The notes under the pieces: generated by a model
Told to the model about the DNA's origin: nothing
The model's database searches: none
Seen by the model: only the letters and a program-made list of their open reading frames with translations
Shown: piece by piece, positions 12,246 through 24,659 of the stretch
How the letters are laid out: each line of letters begins with the position of its first letter
How positions within the stretch are numbered: the stretch's first letter is position 1
Origin: Phoronis australis
Lineage: Eukaryota; Phoronida; Phoronidae
Reading direction: 5' to 3'
Length of the DNA stretch: 64,000 nt
NCBI GenBank assembly: GCA_002633005.1
Contig: NMRA01000581.1
Coordinates: 34,762-98,761, forward strand
Translations under genes and position numbers: made by a program

Positions 12246-12557
12246 ACAGAGGCAAAAATAAATATACAAAGACAAGACAAATCCATAATGCACATCACTG
12301 AACATTCAATCTCTACCACAGAGCATGTATGTCCCAATGTTTCGGTTTAGTGACCCCTCTGCATGGTGTTGCTTTATGAGGGGTGCCTGACATTGGTTAA
12401 CTACTCACTTCAAAACAGACACCGGTGTAGATAAAAAACGGAATCAACATAACGTTTACAGCGAATACTTTCTGACGTCTGAGTTCTGCAACAATAGGAC
12501 CTTGCAAACAAGCAAGGCTTCGAGAGATTACATGTATTTTAAATGAGAACACGTGAT

Positions 12558-13046
12558 TTTGGCTAGATTGTAGATACACGTAGGTGCTAGCGTAAGTCAT
12601 AGCGTTACTGAAAGTTCCTCAGCTAATGCCCAGTTTGTCTGCCTGCCTTTCGTTCCAAGTGTGAAAGACTTCTTCCATATCTCATGGGATTGCCGACTTA
12701 CATATCTACGCAATAACTGATTCGTATAGTTCTTTCAAGCAGTCACTGATCAAAATGAGTACTTTAGAACCCCAAAAAAACACAAAAATGTTACACTTTG
12801 TGAACACTGTTACAGAATTAAATTGTTCTAAAAGCACACGTTATGTGTTCTAGTTTTGGAACTCCTTGTATTTAAATTGTAACGCACTGTGTAGAACTCA
12901 AGCAAGTGTTCAGGATAGAACACATGTGCCACACTGATCAATTGGTTATCCTGACCAAGGTTTGTTCCGGAGTCCGAATAACCCGCCTCAAAATGCACTG
13001 CGTTGCACCGACGATCGCCGTGAAAGGGACAGTCTCAGTGTTAAAG
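12558..13046 (+). repeat. Direct duplication, copy 1
   Basis: This 489-bp segment is nearly identical to 13919-14407, with only scattered substitutions and small indels (for example catatctcatgg against catgctctcatgg). No coding sequence was recognised within it. Confidence 0.9.
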
Positions 13047-13918
13047 GCCTATGGTCCGAGTTATAGAAGAAAAAAACCTCTTAACGCCGTTTAAGCCGGT
13101 TTTTTGGTGTGACATGGAGTTCAAAAAGTTATTAACTTTCAACTTGTGCAAAAAGTTTGAAAAAAATCGTTGTAAACACTACAAACGAATGAAATGTTTA
13201 CAAAGAATTTAGTATCCCGACCGCTATAAACAGATTATAAACATTACAACAACGCATGCGCAGCCACAGATCTAGAGGTCAACAGAATTAATACAAATGG
13301 CGGGGAGAGGTAGGTCTATGAAGTCTACGTCCGAAGGCGAAACGCAGCCGTCCTGCTCTACGAGATTCAGAAAAAGACGTGTTAGCCAGTACAAGCGGCA
13401 TTACCAACAAACCTTGTACCTGTAATTGACTCGTTCGATAGGTGAGAAACAATGAGGACAAGACTGAATGTTCGAACTCGTGAAGGTATTACATTACAAC
13501 AAATGAACAATACCAGGCTTTGGATGGACAAGTATAAGTCAGTAAGTGTGCTGTTTGTGAAATGTTCAATGACTCGTATATACACGTTTAGAGCATTCAC
13601 CGATGGGTGACTGATCTCAGTCAGCATACATCGGACCCGAATCATTTTGAAGAGCCTCAATTCGATTAGCCTTGGTACAAAGCTGTATAATATACAGTCA
13701 TCATACAGCTAGCTAGCTGGCTGGCTACAATTCGATCAGCTGTTCAGTTTTTGTTCTAATACTACTAGTACTAGTAGTAGTACTGATTCACGCTGACCCG
13801 GACTAGTTACACCATGTTAGTGTTTTAACATGTAGTTAAAACTGGTAAGGCCCTTTCATTCTAACGTCGACATGGCGATGTTTTGGGGAGTTGCAGTCAG
13901 TATGGATGGTTAACTACN
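13047..13918. other. Spacer between duplicate copies, possible promoter or first exon
   Basis: This stretch contains a GCATGCGCA word near 13252-13263, like an NRF1 site. Just downstream, an ATG in good context (about 13298, reading MAGRGRSMKSTSEGE) opens a 40-codon frame that is richer in CpG than the neighbourhood. No partner exon was found. Short palindromes built on actagtactagt lie near 13760-13785. An unknown base sits at 13918, exactly at the start of duplicate copy 2. Confidence 0.3.
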
Positions 13919-14407
13919 TTTGGCTAGATTGTAGATACACGTAGGTGCTAGCGTAAGTCATAGCGTTACTGAAAGTTCCTCAGCTAATGCCCAGTTTGTC
14001 TGCCTGCCTTTCGGTCCAAGTGTGAAAGACTTCTTCCATGCTCTCATGGGATTGCCGACTTACATATCTACGCAATAACTGATTCGTATAGTTCTTTCAA
14101 GCAGTCACTGATCAAAATGAGTACTTTAGAACCCCAAAACACACAAAAATGTTACACTTTGTGAACACTGTTACAGAGTTAAATTGTTCTAAAAGCTCAC
14201 GTTATGTGTTCTAGTTTTGGAACTCCTTGTATTTAAATTGTAACGCACTGTGTAGAACTCAAGCAAGTGTTCAGGATAGAACACATGTGCCACACTGATC
14301 AGTAGGTTATCCTGACCAAGGTTTGTTCCGGAGTCCGAATAACCCGCCTCAGAATGCACTGCGTTGCACCGACGATAGCCGTGAAAGGGACAGTCTCAGT
14401 GTTAAAG
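13919..14407 (+). repeat. Direct duplication, copy 2
   Basis: It matches 12558-13046 along its full 489 bp and is immediately preceded by a single unknown base at 13918. The position of the ambiguity at the copy boundary raises the possibility of an assembly join between alleles rather than a true duplication. Confidence 0.9.
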
Positions 14408-15794
14408 ACATCAGTTTGTGAAACTGAAGTCGCCGTCAGCGGGTCGAACAACTTGACTGTTTCCTAAAATAGCGAATAAGAATATTCTGATTACAGGTGG
14501 GCACATTGATGATTTGTGATAAGTATCCAAAGGTAACAAAACACAGTTCAACGAATCGAAGCGGTACTGTGGCGTGATTCGAGTGTAAGATATGTTAATT
14601 AAAGCCAAGCTCCTTTGATTTCCGTGTTGTGTCATAGTGTACATGTATACAATAAAGTGGTACGGAAAAGCATAAAAGAACCAACCTATCGCCCTTTTAC
14701 CCACGATCGAGATTCCATTGTCGGCTTATGTAATCGTATTAGTGTGTTGGCTGGGCCCTGCTAACATCAGATAATACAATGTACCCTGTAATGGGTGTAA
14801 CTGAAGCGTGGAATGCACCTGGCTGTGTCGGCATTATTTTTTGCTCGAAAAATATCCGGATTCAGTTCTTCGTTATGGTATTTCGAAAAAAGAAAAAATA
14901 TTGAAAGTCGTACAATTCCGAATTTCCTTGCTACGTGGTATTCAAATGATTCAGCGTCGGTAACCAGGCTTTAGACGGCTGCACATTGCGTTTCATTTTT
15001 GTGTGCCATTCGCCCGAAAAATATAAGCCTCAGCAAACTTCAAAAGACATAATACAATTATTTATTTTTTAATTGTAAGTGTGTGAGTGTTTCTTTTGGA
15101 TTCATTTAGAAATAAAACTGTAGCTTAATACTTCACGTGGGATCCAACATAGAGCAGACCAATTTATGCGCAGTAGTGCTTCGATGACCTACATAAGCGT
15201 TTGACAAACATGAATTCGTTTTCAGCCTAAGCGTAGTATGTACGTGCTCTGAGTGAAGTCAGAAGGAACGGTTTTCGGATGACTGGTACGCAAATCCAAA
15301 CTTTGGATGAGTTGGGTGTCTGGGCGGTCGCAGGGGTGTACATATAAATAGCGGCCGTCTGGCCCGTTTTTGGACGGCCAGAATTTTATTTTAAGACTGG
15401 TTCGACGGGACGGCCAGAATTGGACGGGCAAAATTTTAATAAGTTGCTTGAAATGACGGCCACTTTCTCACTATTACCGCCTCGTCGACAACTTCGCTCA
15501 AATATATAGGACGTCAGTCACTTCATAATTAAGAAACAGACTGTGGCAGCATATTGTTAGAAATATCAACAAACATTGAATGGAAGCGCGTTTGACTATT
15601 CTGGTTGGCTGTTGGCTTGTGCATTTCTCGTTTAGACGAATACTATTGGTTCTTTTTGGTTCATTTCTTATTGGCATTGGCCAATCAAAATTGAACTCAT
15701 CTTATTCTCTTAAAAGGACTTTCGTTGGCTGATCCAATATTTGTGGTTACCCCTGTGAAAAAATGGCAGCAATGGGCAATGCAGATGGTTTCGN
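14408..15794. other. Intergenic stretch without recognised gene
   Basis: No conserved exon was found. Around 15360-15430 the word ggacggccagaatt recurs twice within about 50 bases, a small local repeat. The unknown base at 15794 borders the next element. Confidence 0.4.
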
Positions 15795-16046
15795 TCTGCC
15801 AGATACCATTTGGCATCGGGGTGTGAATTGCTGACTAGCATATGCGGGGGGCGTTATGTACAATGCATAGGCCTTTAACAAACCCCGTTTACTGTTTTTT
15901 TTTCTACTAATGAGTTCCACACACCCAACAATTCGAGACCCCTACATCCCTACATTTTAGGCTGGGCGCGCACGTGTGGCGAAATTCTGGTTATTCCTGT
16001 GCCCTGTTCCCCCCTCCGCTAAATCAAAATCCTGGATCCGCCCCTG
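15795..16046 (-). mobile_element. hAT-like non-autonomous element, reverse copy
   Basis: On the minus strand it starts with the family end caggggcggatccaggattt and matches the plus-strand copy at 42434-42730 over most of its length, including ggcacaggaataaccagaat. CAGGG ends are characteristic of hAT transposons. No coding sequence is present. Confidence 0.65.
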
Positions 16047-19000
16047 GTTTGTGTCACGTCGTCTGCCCCGAAAAGACAGTCTAAGGATTATTTTGCAAAT
16101 CGAGAGATGTTCCATATAGAGACGTTGACTCAGCCTCTGTTCCTGATACGACAGGTATTCCAGTTCCATATCCGGATGGCGGTGACGAAACCCAAATACG
16201 CATGCAACGGTGAACCCTTCAAAGCCTACCGGATTTTTGCCAATAAAATACTACATCGGCATTTTTACAATTCGTTCCAAACTTCAGATTAATAGATGGT
16301 TCTCAACAGATAAGAATGAGGTTTTGACAATCCTGATATGGCATACTCGCAAACTTGTGACAACCCAGTCGACACCTTTCTAGAAATATTGGTTTCAATT
16401 GTTCTGCGCTAATTTGAAAAACCTTTACCAACAGCATTTTTGTGATAACGCGAAAAACTGTTTGATGACTTTCACCACCCACATTTTTTGAAATCTCAAT
16501 GTAAAAATGCCATACATTGATGGCTATGAGGTTTGTCCAGTCCTGATTCATAAAAGTAGTGCCCCGACTGTGACACCATAGCAGAGCTGAAACTGGGTTA
16601 ATGGTATTTACATTAGTTATTCACACAAAAGACGCTCATGTGGAGAAGTTTCTCACGTGCACTGCTCACCGCACAGATTCCTTAGCCTCAGGCAACTTTT
16701 ATAATGATGCCTATTCTTCACGCCCTTTGTATTGATGTAGACCTGAGCTAATGAAGTGGAAAGGTAATAGCTATCACTCAGTGTCTCCGCAATGGTGGTT
16801 GTTATAACACCCATTGGTACTGGTATTTGCATAGAGTTACAGCCTGCAACTGTGGAGAGAAGTTTTAACCAAAACGACTAAAAATACAATTTGTGTTTAC
16901 CTTGACAGAGGACCACTTCCCAAAGAAACGATGGTTTTAAATATGTTTGATATCGGTTTCGTTATTTCATTTTGTAAGGCTAGGCTGTCAACTTGTTTTT
17001 TTTCTTACCGGGAACGGGTTGATATATGTTTATTTTATTCTTTAACTTGAAGTACCAAAACGGAAGATTTTGATCGCTAGCGAAACTTTATTAGTTTAGT
17101 TAATTGTAAACCCATCCCTGAACTTTCCATGTTACAACTTGAAACACTATAAAACAGTTTATGGCAAACAAGACTGCAGGTGTCATTAGTTCAAGTCTAA
17201 TATTTATTAGAACTCAAATCATGAAATATATACAAAAGTGCAAATGTGGTGATAGACAAACTGAAGATTTGGAATCTCTGAACAATTTCGGATGCATTGA
17301 TTACATAACTATCTTAGCTCTTTGTCAGTCAAAAAAATGAAGACCGGGAACAAATTATGTACATCTGTTTCCTAGTCAAAATCTAATTAAACGAGATTGA
17401 AAGAATATTAAAAGAATAATGATGTGATGTTGTTGACTCTGATCAGTGTTTGTAAACCCACCGAGTACATCAATACGCGTACGGTCGCTTATCTTCAATC
17501 GCACGCAATGTTTGTAACTTTTAGCTCATCAGTTCATCGATTTTTAAAAATCGAAAACCATACTTGGTTCTTTTTTCCACCTGAATACCGCCATGATGTT
17601 CATTTTTATCATTGAAAATTATTGGTTAATGAACTTTAAAAATTTTCCAGTATGTACAGTCGGGGATGTTTACTACAGTTTATGGTCGGGTAACTACACC
17701 TCACGTAGTGTTGCTCGCACCCAACACTGCAGTCATCACAACTGTATCCAACTACGGTGCTGCGCTCAGAAGCGGCGAAAATTCCCGAATATGTTTAGAA
17801 ATGGGCGACTTCCTTGTTAGCGTATTATTCACAGTATGTTATGAATAGACAGCATTAGCTTTGTGGTGGTTTGCTAATGCTTCACTGCATTCAATTTCGA
17901 TAGGATAGGTGGCAATTCGTCACGAGCGTGGCTACAACCGTTTGAGGTGTAAGTTTGTTTCACCTGGCATGATCAATCACAATCTATGCTCGCCATTAAA
18001 AGCACTTTGCGTGAAATATGACAAGGACATTTTTCAATTGTAAAAAAATGAAACACAAATAAGTGTCTCCGGACAATGAAAAAAGCGGAACATAAGTATT
18101 TTACTGCCGTCTAACTCAGGAGATGGAAATAATTTTTGACGGTGCCTCTTAATTCCAACTACGACCCCTAAATCCCATTCCCAACTCAGAAAGCACCAAA
18201 CAAATTTCATAACCGTGGCCCTAAACTCTACACCCATTCGGTGACTAAACTTAGGGCAACCAAATTTCTGTCGTGGACACGTGGCAGGTATGGACTTTAT
18301 GCAGTGGAATTGTTTGTTGGTCTGAGACTGGAATTTAGGGGATCGAAGCTAAAATTTAGAGGCGCGGCCGTGGAATTGCTTTTACACCGCGTATGTAGTC
18401 ATGTGAGAGGAGTGACAGTAGGGTAGGAGTGTCGCTTTTTGTCATGTAGGCCTACATGCCTTGATAAGACAATGTCTTCATTACCAATGATCAATTTTAT
18501 TTAAAGACACAGTGCGAGTTGCCTCAGTCATATTTATACCTTAATTTTCTTAACTGTCAGCCCTATTTGTGTTTGCCTTGTTTCCGTTTAGAAAGTGGGC
18601 GTGGTTTCTTCGGAAACCTCATTAAATATGGCGGCAGTTGAGTGAGAACCCATAATGCACGAATCAGTTTTTTCACTACAGCGGCCACTTTAAGTGGTGG
18701 TAGCTCATGCAAAAAATACAATTTGCAAGTTTCAATCGAAAAATCCAAGTTTGTGGAAATCAAAGTCGATTTTGGTAAAATAATCACAAAAATTTAAAAA
18801 AGTAGATGAAACCCCTTCTGTGTTTTAAATATTTTAAGAGCACAAATTACAGCCCTTTATATGGTTTTGTTTTAAGCTGCAATCAAAAAGTAAAGATCAA
18901 TGTCGTTCAAATTAGTGGCCACGATGCGAGCGCGCCACCAAGACGTCAAAAACTGTATTGAAAATTCCATATTTCATTCTCGTTATTTTGAAAACATTTT

Positions 19001-19727
19001 GATAGAATGATTGAGTGTCATTTGGAAACAAACGAAATCTTGATTGGTTTGCGGTCAAATACATGTACCATTTATTAAAAAATAACTGAAAAGAAGTTGA
19101 AAAAGTACATGTTTGTTTAAAATTGTTTACATCTGAGAGAATTTTGCCCGATATGACACTCACAATGAGTATAGATTAGCTATCAATCGTACACTCTTGG
19201 CTTACTACCGTGCTCACAAAAGAGTTCGAGACAAACCACTGGCATCTGCAGTCACCACAAAGATAATCTTAAAACCTGGACACGGAATCGAATGTTTGCA
19301 CTCTAAACGAACTCGAAATTATTTTTTGGCAAATCCTGTGCTATTTTTGACCAAACTCAAGATAAGTGGTTATTACACTGTGCTCAAATACATTATAGTC
19401 TACTCACAGGGGTCCAAGTTTGCACTTGATGACCCTTATATTCGTGGCTACAAACTCGAGTAAAAACTCGAAATTTGGATTTCAAAATGGAACTTTGAGC
19501 CTTTATGTTGGGTTTATCAACTGAAAACTAGTACTAAAAAATAACCCACGTAAGCCATTACGTACTCGAGCATAGACTAATGGCCACGTATTTTGAGTTC
19601 ACACAAAAGTAGAGTAGAAAATGCCAAACATAAGTTTGAATTCCATTTAGAGTTAAAAAGATTAGAATCCGGTCCCTGTAGACATTCATGGCAATTACCT
19701 TTGAGATGTAATAGTTGAATGACATCA
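16047..19727. other. Intergenic stretch without recognised gene
   Basis: Several short open frames occur but none resembles a known domain or has supporting splice structure. The last few hundred bases should include the 3' untranslated region of the CARD gene on the minus strand. The nearest minus-strand AATAAA is near 19070, about 650 bp past its stop. Confidence 0.4.
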
Positions 19728-22700
19728 TCATCGTCGCCATACAGGGCGTTTTGGAAACACAGGGTTGGTGTCCCCTCTCGGAGTTCTAGGCTGCAATTGG
19801 GGCCTCAGTGGTTGCAAAGTTGTCTGGCTACGTCTGAGTGGCTTCCTTGCCGACCGGTAACTAGACTTCACTGAACTCTTTCGTGGGGTTCCGGTTGTTG
19901 GTGGTGCTGGCCTGAAGTGCGTTCCACTGTCATTTTCAACACTATCATTCACAGCAATTGGTCTTGATGAGTTTGGTAAGCCTGGTATTAAGTCACTACC
20001 TTCACCTTCGTGGTGCAAACTGGATTTTCTTAGACGTGGGTCTTTCACACCATAACTTGATACACTTCTCTGACCGTCAATAGACCGTCTGTGACTCTGT
20101 CTTGACTTATTTCCTATAGGTGGGAAGCCACCATTATCCCCATTTTCAAAATGGCTACGTGGACCAGCACCATGTTGAGGACTTCGGCGCGATTGATCTC
20201 GGTCTTTTACACCATCTTTGTATCCTACTCTCACGCTCTCATAGGCCAATTCTGAACTCTCTCTCCACGAAGTCCTTGAGTCTCGAAAGTTATCATTTTC
20301 TCTGTTTTCATAATAGTTCTTTGAAACATCAGCGTTCTGAGGACTGTGATTTCTTTGACTTAGATTTTCTTTACCATTGCCACATCCGATTCCTTCGCTG
20401 TCAATAGACAATCTTGAACGCAGTCCAGGTAATTTTTGTAAGAATGGAAAGTCAATACCATCCGTATTTTCATAAGACCTTTGTGGGCCACCTCGATCTG
20501 TGTCTTCTCTACCCGCATCTTTGAACCACATTCTCGTGCTGTCAATACGCAGTTCTTGGGATTTGGGTCTCGGGCTTGGTAGTTGATGTATGGAAGCTCC
20601 CATGTCGTACAAATTATCCATGAGCTTGAGTTTTATGTCCCCGTCAGCCTGTACCAGTTCATTCAAGTGTTGGTTTTCACTTTCTTTTCTCTGTATTTCA
20701 TTTAAGTATTTTTGTTCACTTTTCTGATAGTTATTCAAGTCTTGCTGCATTTGTTTATATGCGTCTGTAATATATCTGACGTTGATGCAAAGGAGACTTT
20801 CTCTTGTTACAGGGTGTTCAATGGTCACCGCAAGGTCAGACATGCTGGTGTTGGCTTCATCGATCGCTTCTCTGATTTTGTCCATTTCTTCATGTGTTTG
20901 CTTAAGCGTTTCGTCCATTTTGCTTACTTTGGTCTTTATGAGATCCAAGACAACCAAAGGCTTGTCACGTTTGCCCTCTTTTTCATTGAGCAGTTGAATT
21001 GACAATTCGTATATTTGGTTTTCTAAGTTTTGCAAATCTCGACTAAGCTGCCTAATAAGTTCATTTTCGCCGTTCAACGATCCTGGCTCGCTTGCTTGAA
21101 CAGAAGTATTGTCTGATTGTTGATCGACAATAATACGGGACAGTTGTCGTTTCAGTCTTTTGATTTCTTCTTCCAAAGCACTGCAATAAACGTATGATTC
21201 TCAGTGGAGATTAGCCGTTGATTGAATTATTGGTAAAAGGCATATAATCTATTAACAATTGACCTGATTTTAAACACTAAGAGATTTGTATAAGCAAAAA
21301 TTTACTTGTCTTCATGAAACTGTATGTTGGTCCTATCAGGTAACCTATAGTTCAGTCTGAAGAGATCGGTGCCACTACCGGGTTTTGAACCCAAGACTTC
21401 CTGCTAACCGTGCAGACGCTCAACGCCACTGAGCTAGACCACGCACCACCATAAACAGGCTGGTTTACGCAATTACACACTAATAGATGTCACTGCTTCT
21501 CTCACACAGATTGCGGTCACACACCAAAAAACTTCAGGACAAATCAGACCAGGGGCCAGTTGCGTGATACAGTCCCAACTACAGACGCAACTAAATTCGC
21601 TAAATCTTTTGCATATTTGTGTCACTCACATGTGTATTATTTTTATGGTTTTGTTTTCATTACAGGCCCCGTCTTATAATGTAACTAAACATTGAGCCCT
21701 TCATGCAACCAAAATAGTCAGGGACTAAATTAAAGGCGTTGCACGAAAAGATTCCACTCGATTTCAATAATATTGCGAATTCATTTTGGAGTTCAGCTTC
21801 GATTTGCATCAAAGCCAAAATTTGAAATGTAATGACCTTAAAACAGCATAATGAGAAAGAGCAATCCGTGTTTTCACAAGCACACAAACCCTCGGTATAT
21901 TTGGGGAACTTGGATGAGCCCCTATTTGGGACTGTTTCATGCAGCCGGCCACTGGGGTCTGTTACATGAACGGATACTTCTCACTTAAGTCAGAAAATTG
22001 GTCGTACGCTTCACACGACTATTTTTGAAAAGTAATTCAACCTCTATTGTGTCAAAAGACAAAAGTCTGTGATATTATACAGATAATTGGTCGTAACTTA
22101 AAAAATAATTTCTCTAAATTATTGTTAAACTGTGTTGCGCTCATAAGCACTTGGCTGAGACCGTAAGACCAAATTTCTGTCTTAAAGTCTTAAAACGAAC
22201 GACGGGGTTGGGTCAATCCTTTTAACATTCTTTGAGACAAGTTTGTCAGAGCTCATATTCAAATCGTAAAGTGGGAATGAAACGCACCCTCAAAAGTTAC
22301 CATTCTTCTGAAATAGTGAACCACCACTTAAAGCATTAATTCTGATACTTTAGATCCTCTCTAGTATTTATTTAGATGAAATAAATAAGAGATAATATTA
22401 AACAGTGAGAGTATATACAACAATGGAAAAGGACATAATCAAGACAGGTAGGGTGTAAAATGGTTAGGTAAAATTACAGCCACTTTTTAGCATTAAGTTT
22501 GAAAGCATCGTTGTATTAAAACCATGCTGTCTCACCGTCGAACGCAAATCTCTAAGATATCAATCGAATCGTACTGATTTCATAGCTGTGTAAATTGTTT
22601 TAAAACAGAAGGTACACTTCACTTACATTTTAGTAATTTACGAGCACTCAAGTAGTATTTTATACGTAAAAAATAATGGAAATCACCATTAAATTCTTAC

Positions 22701-24659
22701 AGTGTCATAGCTAAGTGATTTTAACAACTGTAGGTTCAGAATCTGCTGTCCTGCCAGAACACGTTACTCATGGGAAGATATGAAACGAATACGACAAGCT
22801 TTCCTATTGTAGTAACTATTTTTTAATTGAACACCAGGGGGCCGTTTTATCAAAGGCCGTACCTACGAGACGGTTAATGTAGGCAAAACATTGCAAACCA
22901 GAGGGGGAGTTATTTATAGAGCGAAACGTTACATCCTACTAAGGTATCAATTTTTCATGTTCAGACTTTACGCAAGCCAAACTAAGATCGTACTTACTAC
23001 TTTATCAAATAAAATGGGCGCCGGGATATTTGACTTCGAACTCAAAATTATTACTGAGGAGAATGCAGACTCCACGAGTTTTGTGGTCCGACACATGGCC
23101 CGATTGCGGTATTTCAACGGTTAAATATTCTCCAATAAAATCAAGTGTCCTGAGGACAGAAGATGGAAAACCTGTGACCAGGAATTCGAACTTACATGTT
23201 TCGTTCAAGTTGCTTATTCAAATCCGCTTTCCGTGCAAGGTGTGGTATAACCTGTTCCACCTCCTCATTCGTCACATTCGGAACTCCATTTCTCAGAATC
23301 TTCTCAACTTCGTTGACGTTGTCGTAAGAATACGGCAGAGCTGTCAGGATGTAAAAAAGTTGTCAGATTAAATGACGCTTAGTATTGGCTGTCGGTATAT
23401 CGCTTGAGTAAAAAACAAGCAGCTAATTCGCGAATACTGTTTGAAAACAAACTGCAGTCGAGATACATATAGATTATTACATGGCGAAGTCGTTATCCCC
23501 CGTTATCTAGAGCCCGAGTGGATTTTGGAAAATTATCGCCCGAGGGGCGTTAGCGTAAAAGTATTTATACCACAATATTAGCGTCAAATGGCAGATACAA
23601 CCGTGTAATAACCCATAAAGTTATCTCACTAGTGAGATAACGATTTGGCGGGAAACCGAGGACGGGGTCGAAACCGGGACCCTAATATTGCTGGTCGCCG
23701 ACTTTAACCACTACACCACGCAGCGACTGACGTCGTCAAGTGTGAAAATAGAATACTTAAATAAGCACGCGCAATAATCGCACGTTCAACAAACCGCATT
23801 GTACTGTACTTATACGCTCCGAAAAATAAGACACATAATTTCCATAAAAATGATATCTTAATTCAGTGAAATTTTTCTCTCATGTCCTCTTACTTGTAAA
23901 TCACCGATCTCCAGTTTGAATGCAGGTATCGTGTCGTNTAAAGTACAGATGAAAACAAACCTTCAAGTGATTTTGTCATTGCTTCTCGGAAGAAGTTGGC
24001 TAAACTCTTATTTTCTGACGCCTCCCATGCCTCAAGTAACTTGTCAAAAGCGTCTGGTCCACGTCTTGGCACTATCTCAATTAATTTACGTATCTTTCGT
24101 CGGCTGAATTTTTCCTCCTGAAAGGAATAGTTTTGGTCATGGCAAATAAATACGAACAGTTCGTACTGATTGAAAAAATTAAAACAGAATCCGAGCATCA
24201 GTTGAAATATTTGCACTCCGAAATATGCCGTGAAATCTTTTTTGGCGTTTTACAGTTCTCTAGATTTCAAACGTCCTATCAGGCAGACTGAAGTTCCTTA
24301 GTGGCTTAAAAGCAACTCTTACGAAGATTTTTTAAGTTCGAGACTTGTTAAAACAAGTCTCAACATGTACGAATTTGTACAAAATACAAAGAAGTGTTAG
24401 TGATTTCTAAAAACATTTCGTCAAACGATTCGACAATTTACAGAACATGACCATGTTCTTGCATACTATATTAGGAATGTTCAAGTACCTCAATTACTTG
24501 ACAGTGTTCCTCTGTAAGAACTCCTGTTTGATACAAACAGGTAATAAATAATTCATCGACATAAAAACTGTCCTGCAAATAAACGATATTTTCTTGAAGC
24601 AAGTTACTCAGTCTTTTTCCAGCTGACGTTTCTCCTTGCGTTGAACAAGCACCTTCCAT
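19728..24659 (-). CDS. CARD and coiled-coil protein with long disordered tail
   Basis: Four minus-strand exons join in frame to 641 residues: 24659-24489, 24117-23961, 23340-23196 and 21180-19728, with phases 0, 1 and 2 matching and GT-AG ends. The start ATG has A at -3 and G at +4. Residues about 17-105 read as a caspase-recruitment domain split by intron 1: LSNLLQENIVYL, QTGVLTEEHCQVIE, then KIRKLIEIVPRRGPDAFDKL, like the caspase-2/9/RAIDD type. Residues about 150-350 are heptad-rich (LEEEIKRLKRQLSRI; LQNLENQIYELSIQLL) and predict coiled coil. The rest is Ser/Arg/Asn/Pro-rich and probably disordered, ending in a basic, proline-rich tail (KRPVWRR). CARDs assemble by homotypic contact, so a cytosolic scaffold or adaptor in death or innate signalling is inferred. 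There is no caspase, NACHT, kinase or MAGUK domain. I know no close vertebrate orthologue. Introns 2 and 3 contain tRNA-like SINE pieces. Confidence 0.85.
19977..20552 (-). repeat. Imperfect repeats of about 50 residues in the CARD protein tail
   Basis: Four diverged units start near residues 368, 414, 468 and 522 (spacings 46, 54 and 54). Each opens with a core like LRIDSTR, LSIDSEG, LAYESVR or RSIDGQR. Units 1, 3 and 4 continue with an aromatic-x-(V)KD element (WFKD, YKD, YGVKD), and units 1-3 have a (Y/F)EN motif followed by an N/D-G-x-F stretch. This is visible in the translation and less so in the DNA, so the repeats are old. Confidence 0.6.
21369..21449 (-). repeat. tRNA-derived SINE head
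   Basis: On the minus strand an A box (tagctcagtggcgttgagcg) and a B box (gggttcaaaaccc) are spaced as in a tRNA. The anticodon-loop equivalent lacks the usual U33, so a functional tRNA is unlikely. It sits in intron 3 of the CARD gene. Confidence 0.6.
23660..23733 (-). repeat. tRNA-derived SINE head
   Basis: On the minus strand tggtgtagtggttaaagtc (A-box-like) and cggtttcgacccc (B-box-like) occur at tRNA spacing. The anticodon arm is not well formed. It lies in intron 2 of the CARD gene. Confidence 0.6.

Noticed and set aside
20120-21002. Plus-strand open frames opposite the CARD gene's last exon
   Set aside because: They are antisense shadows of a long, domain-bearing exon with matching splice phases.
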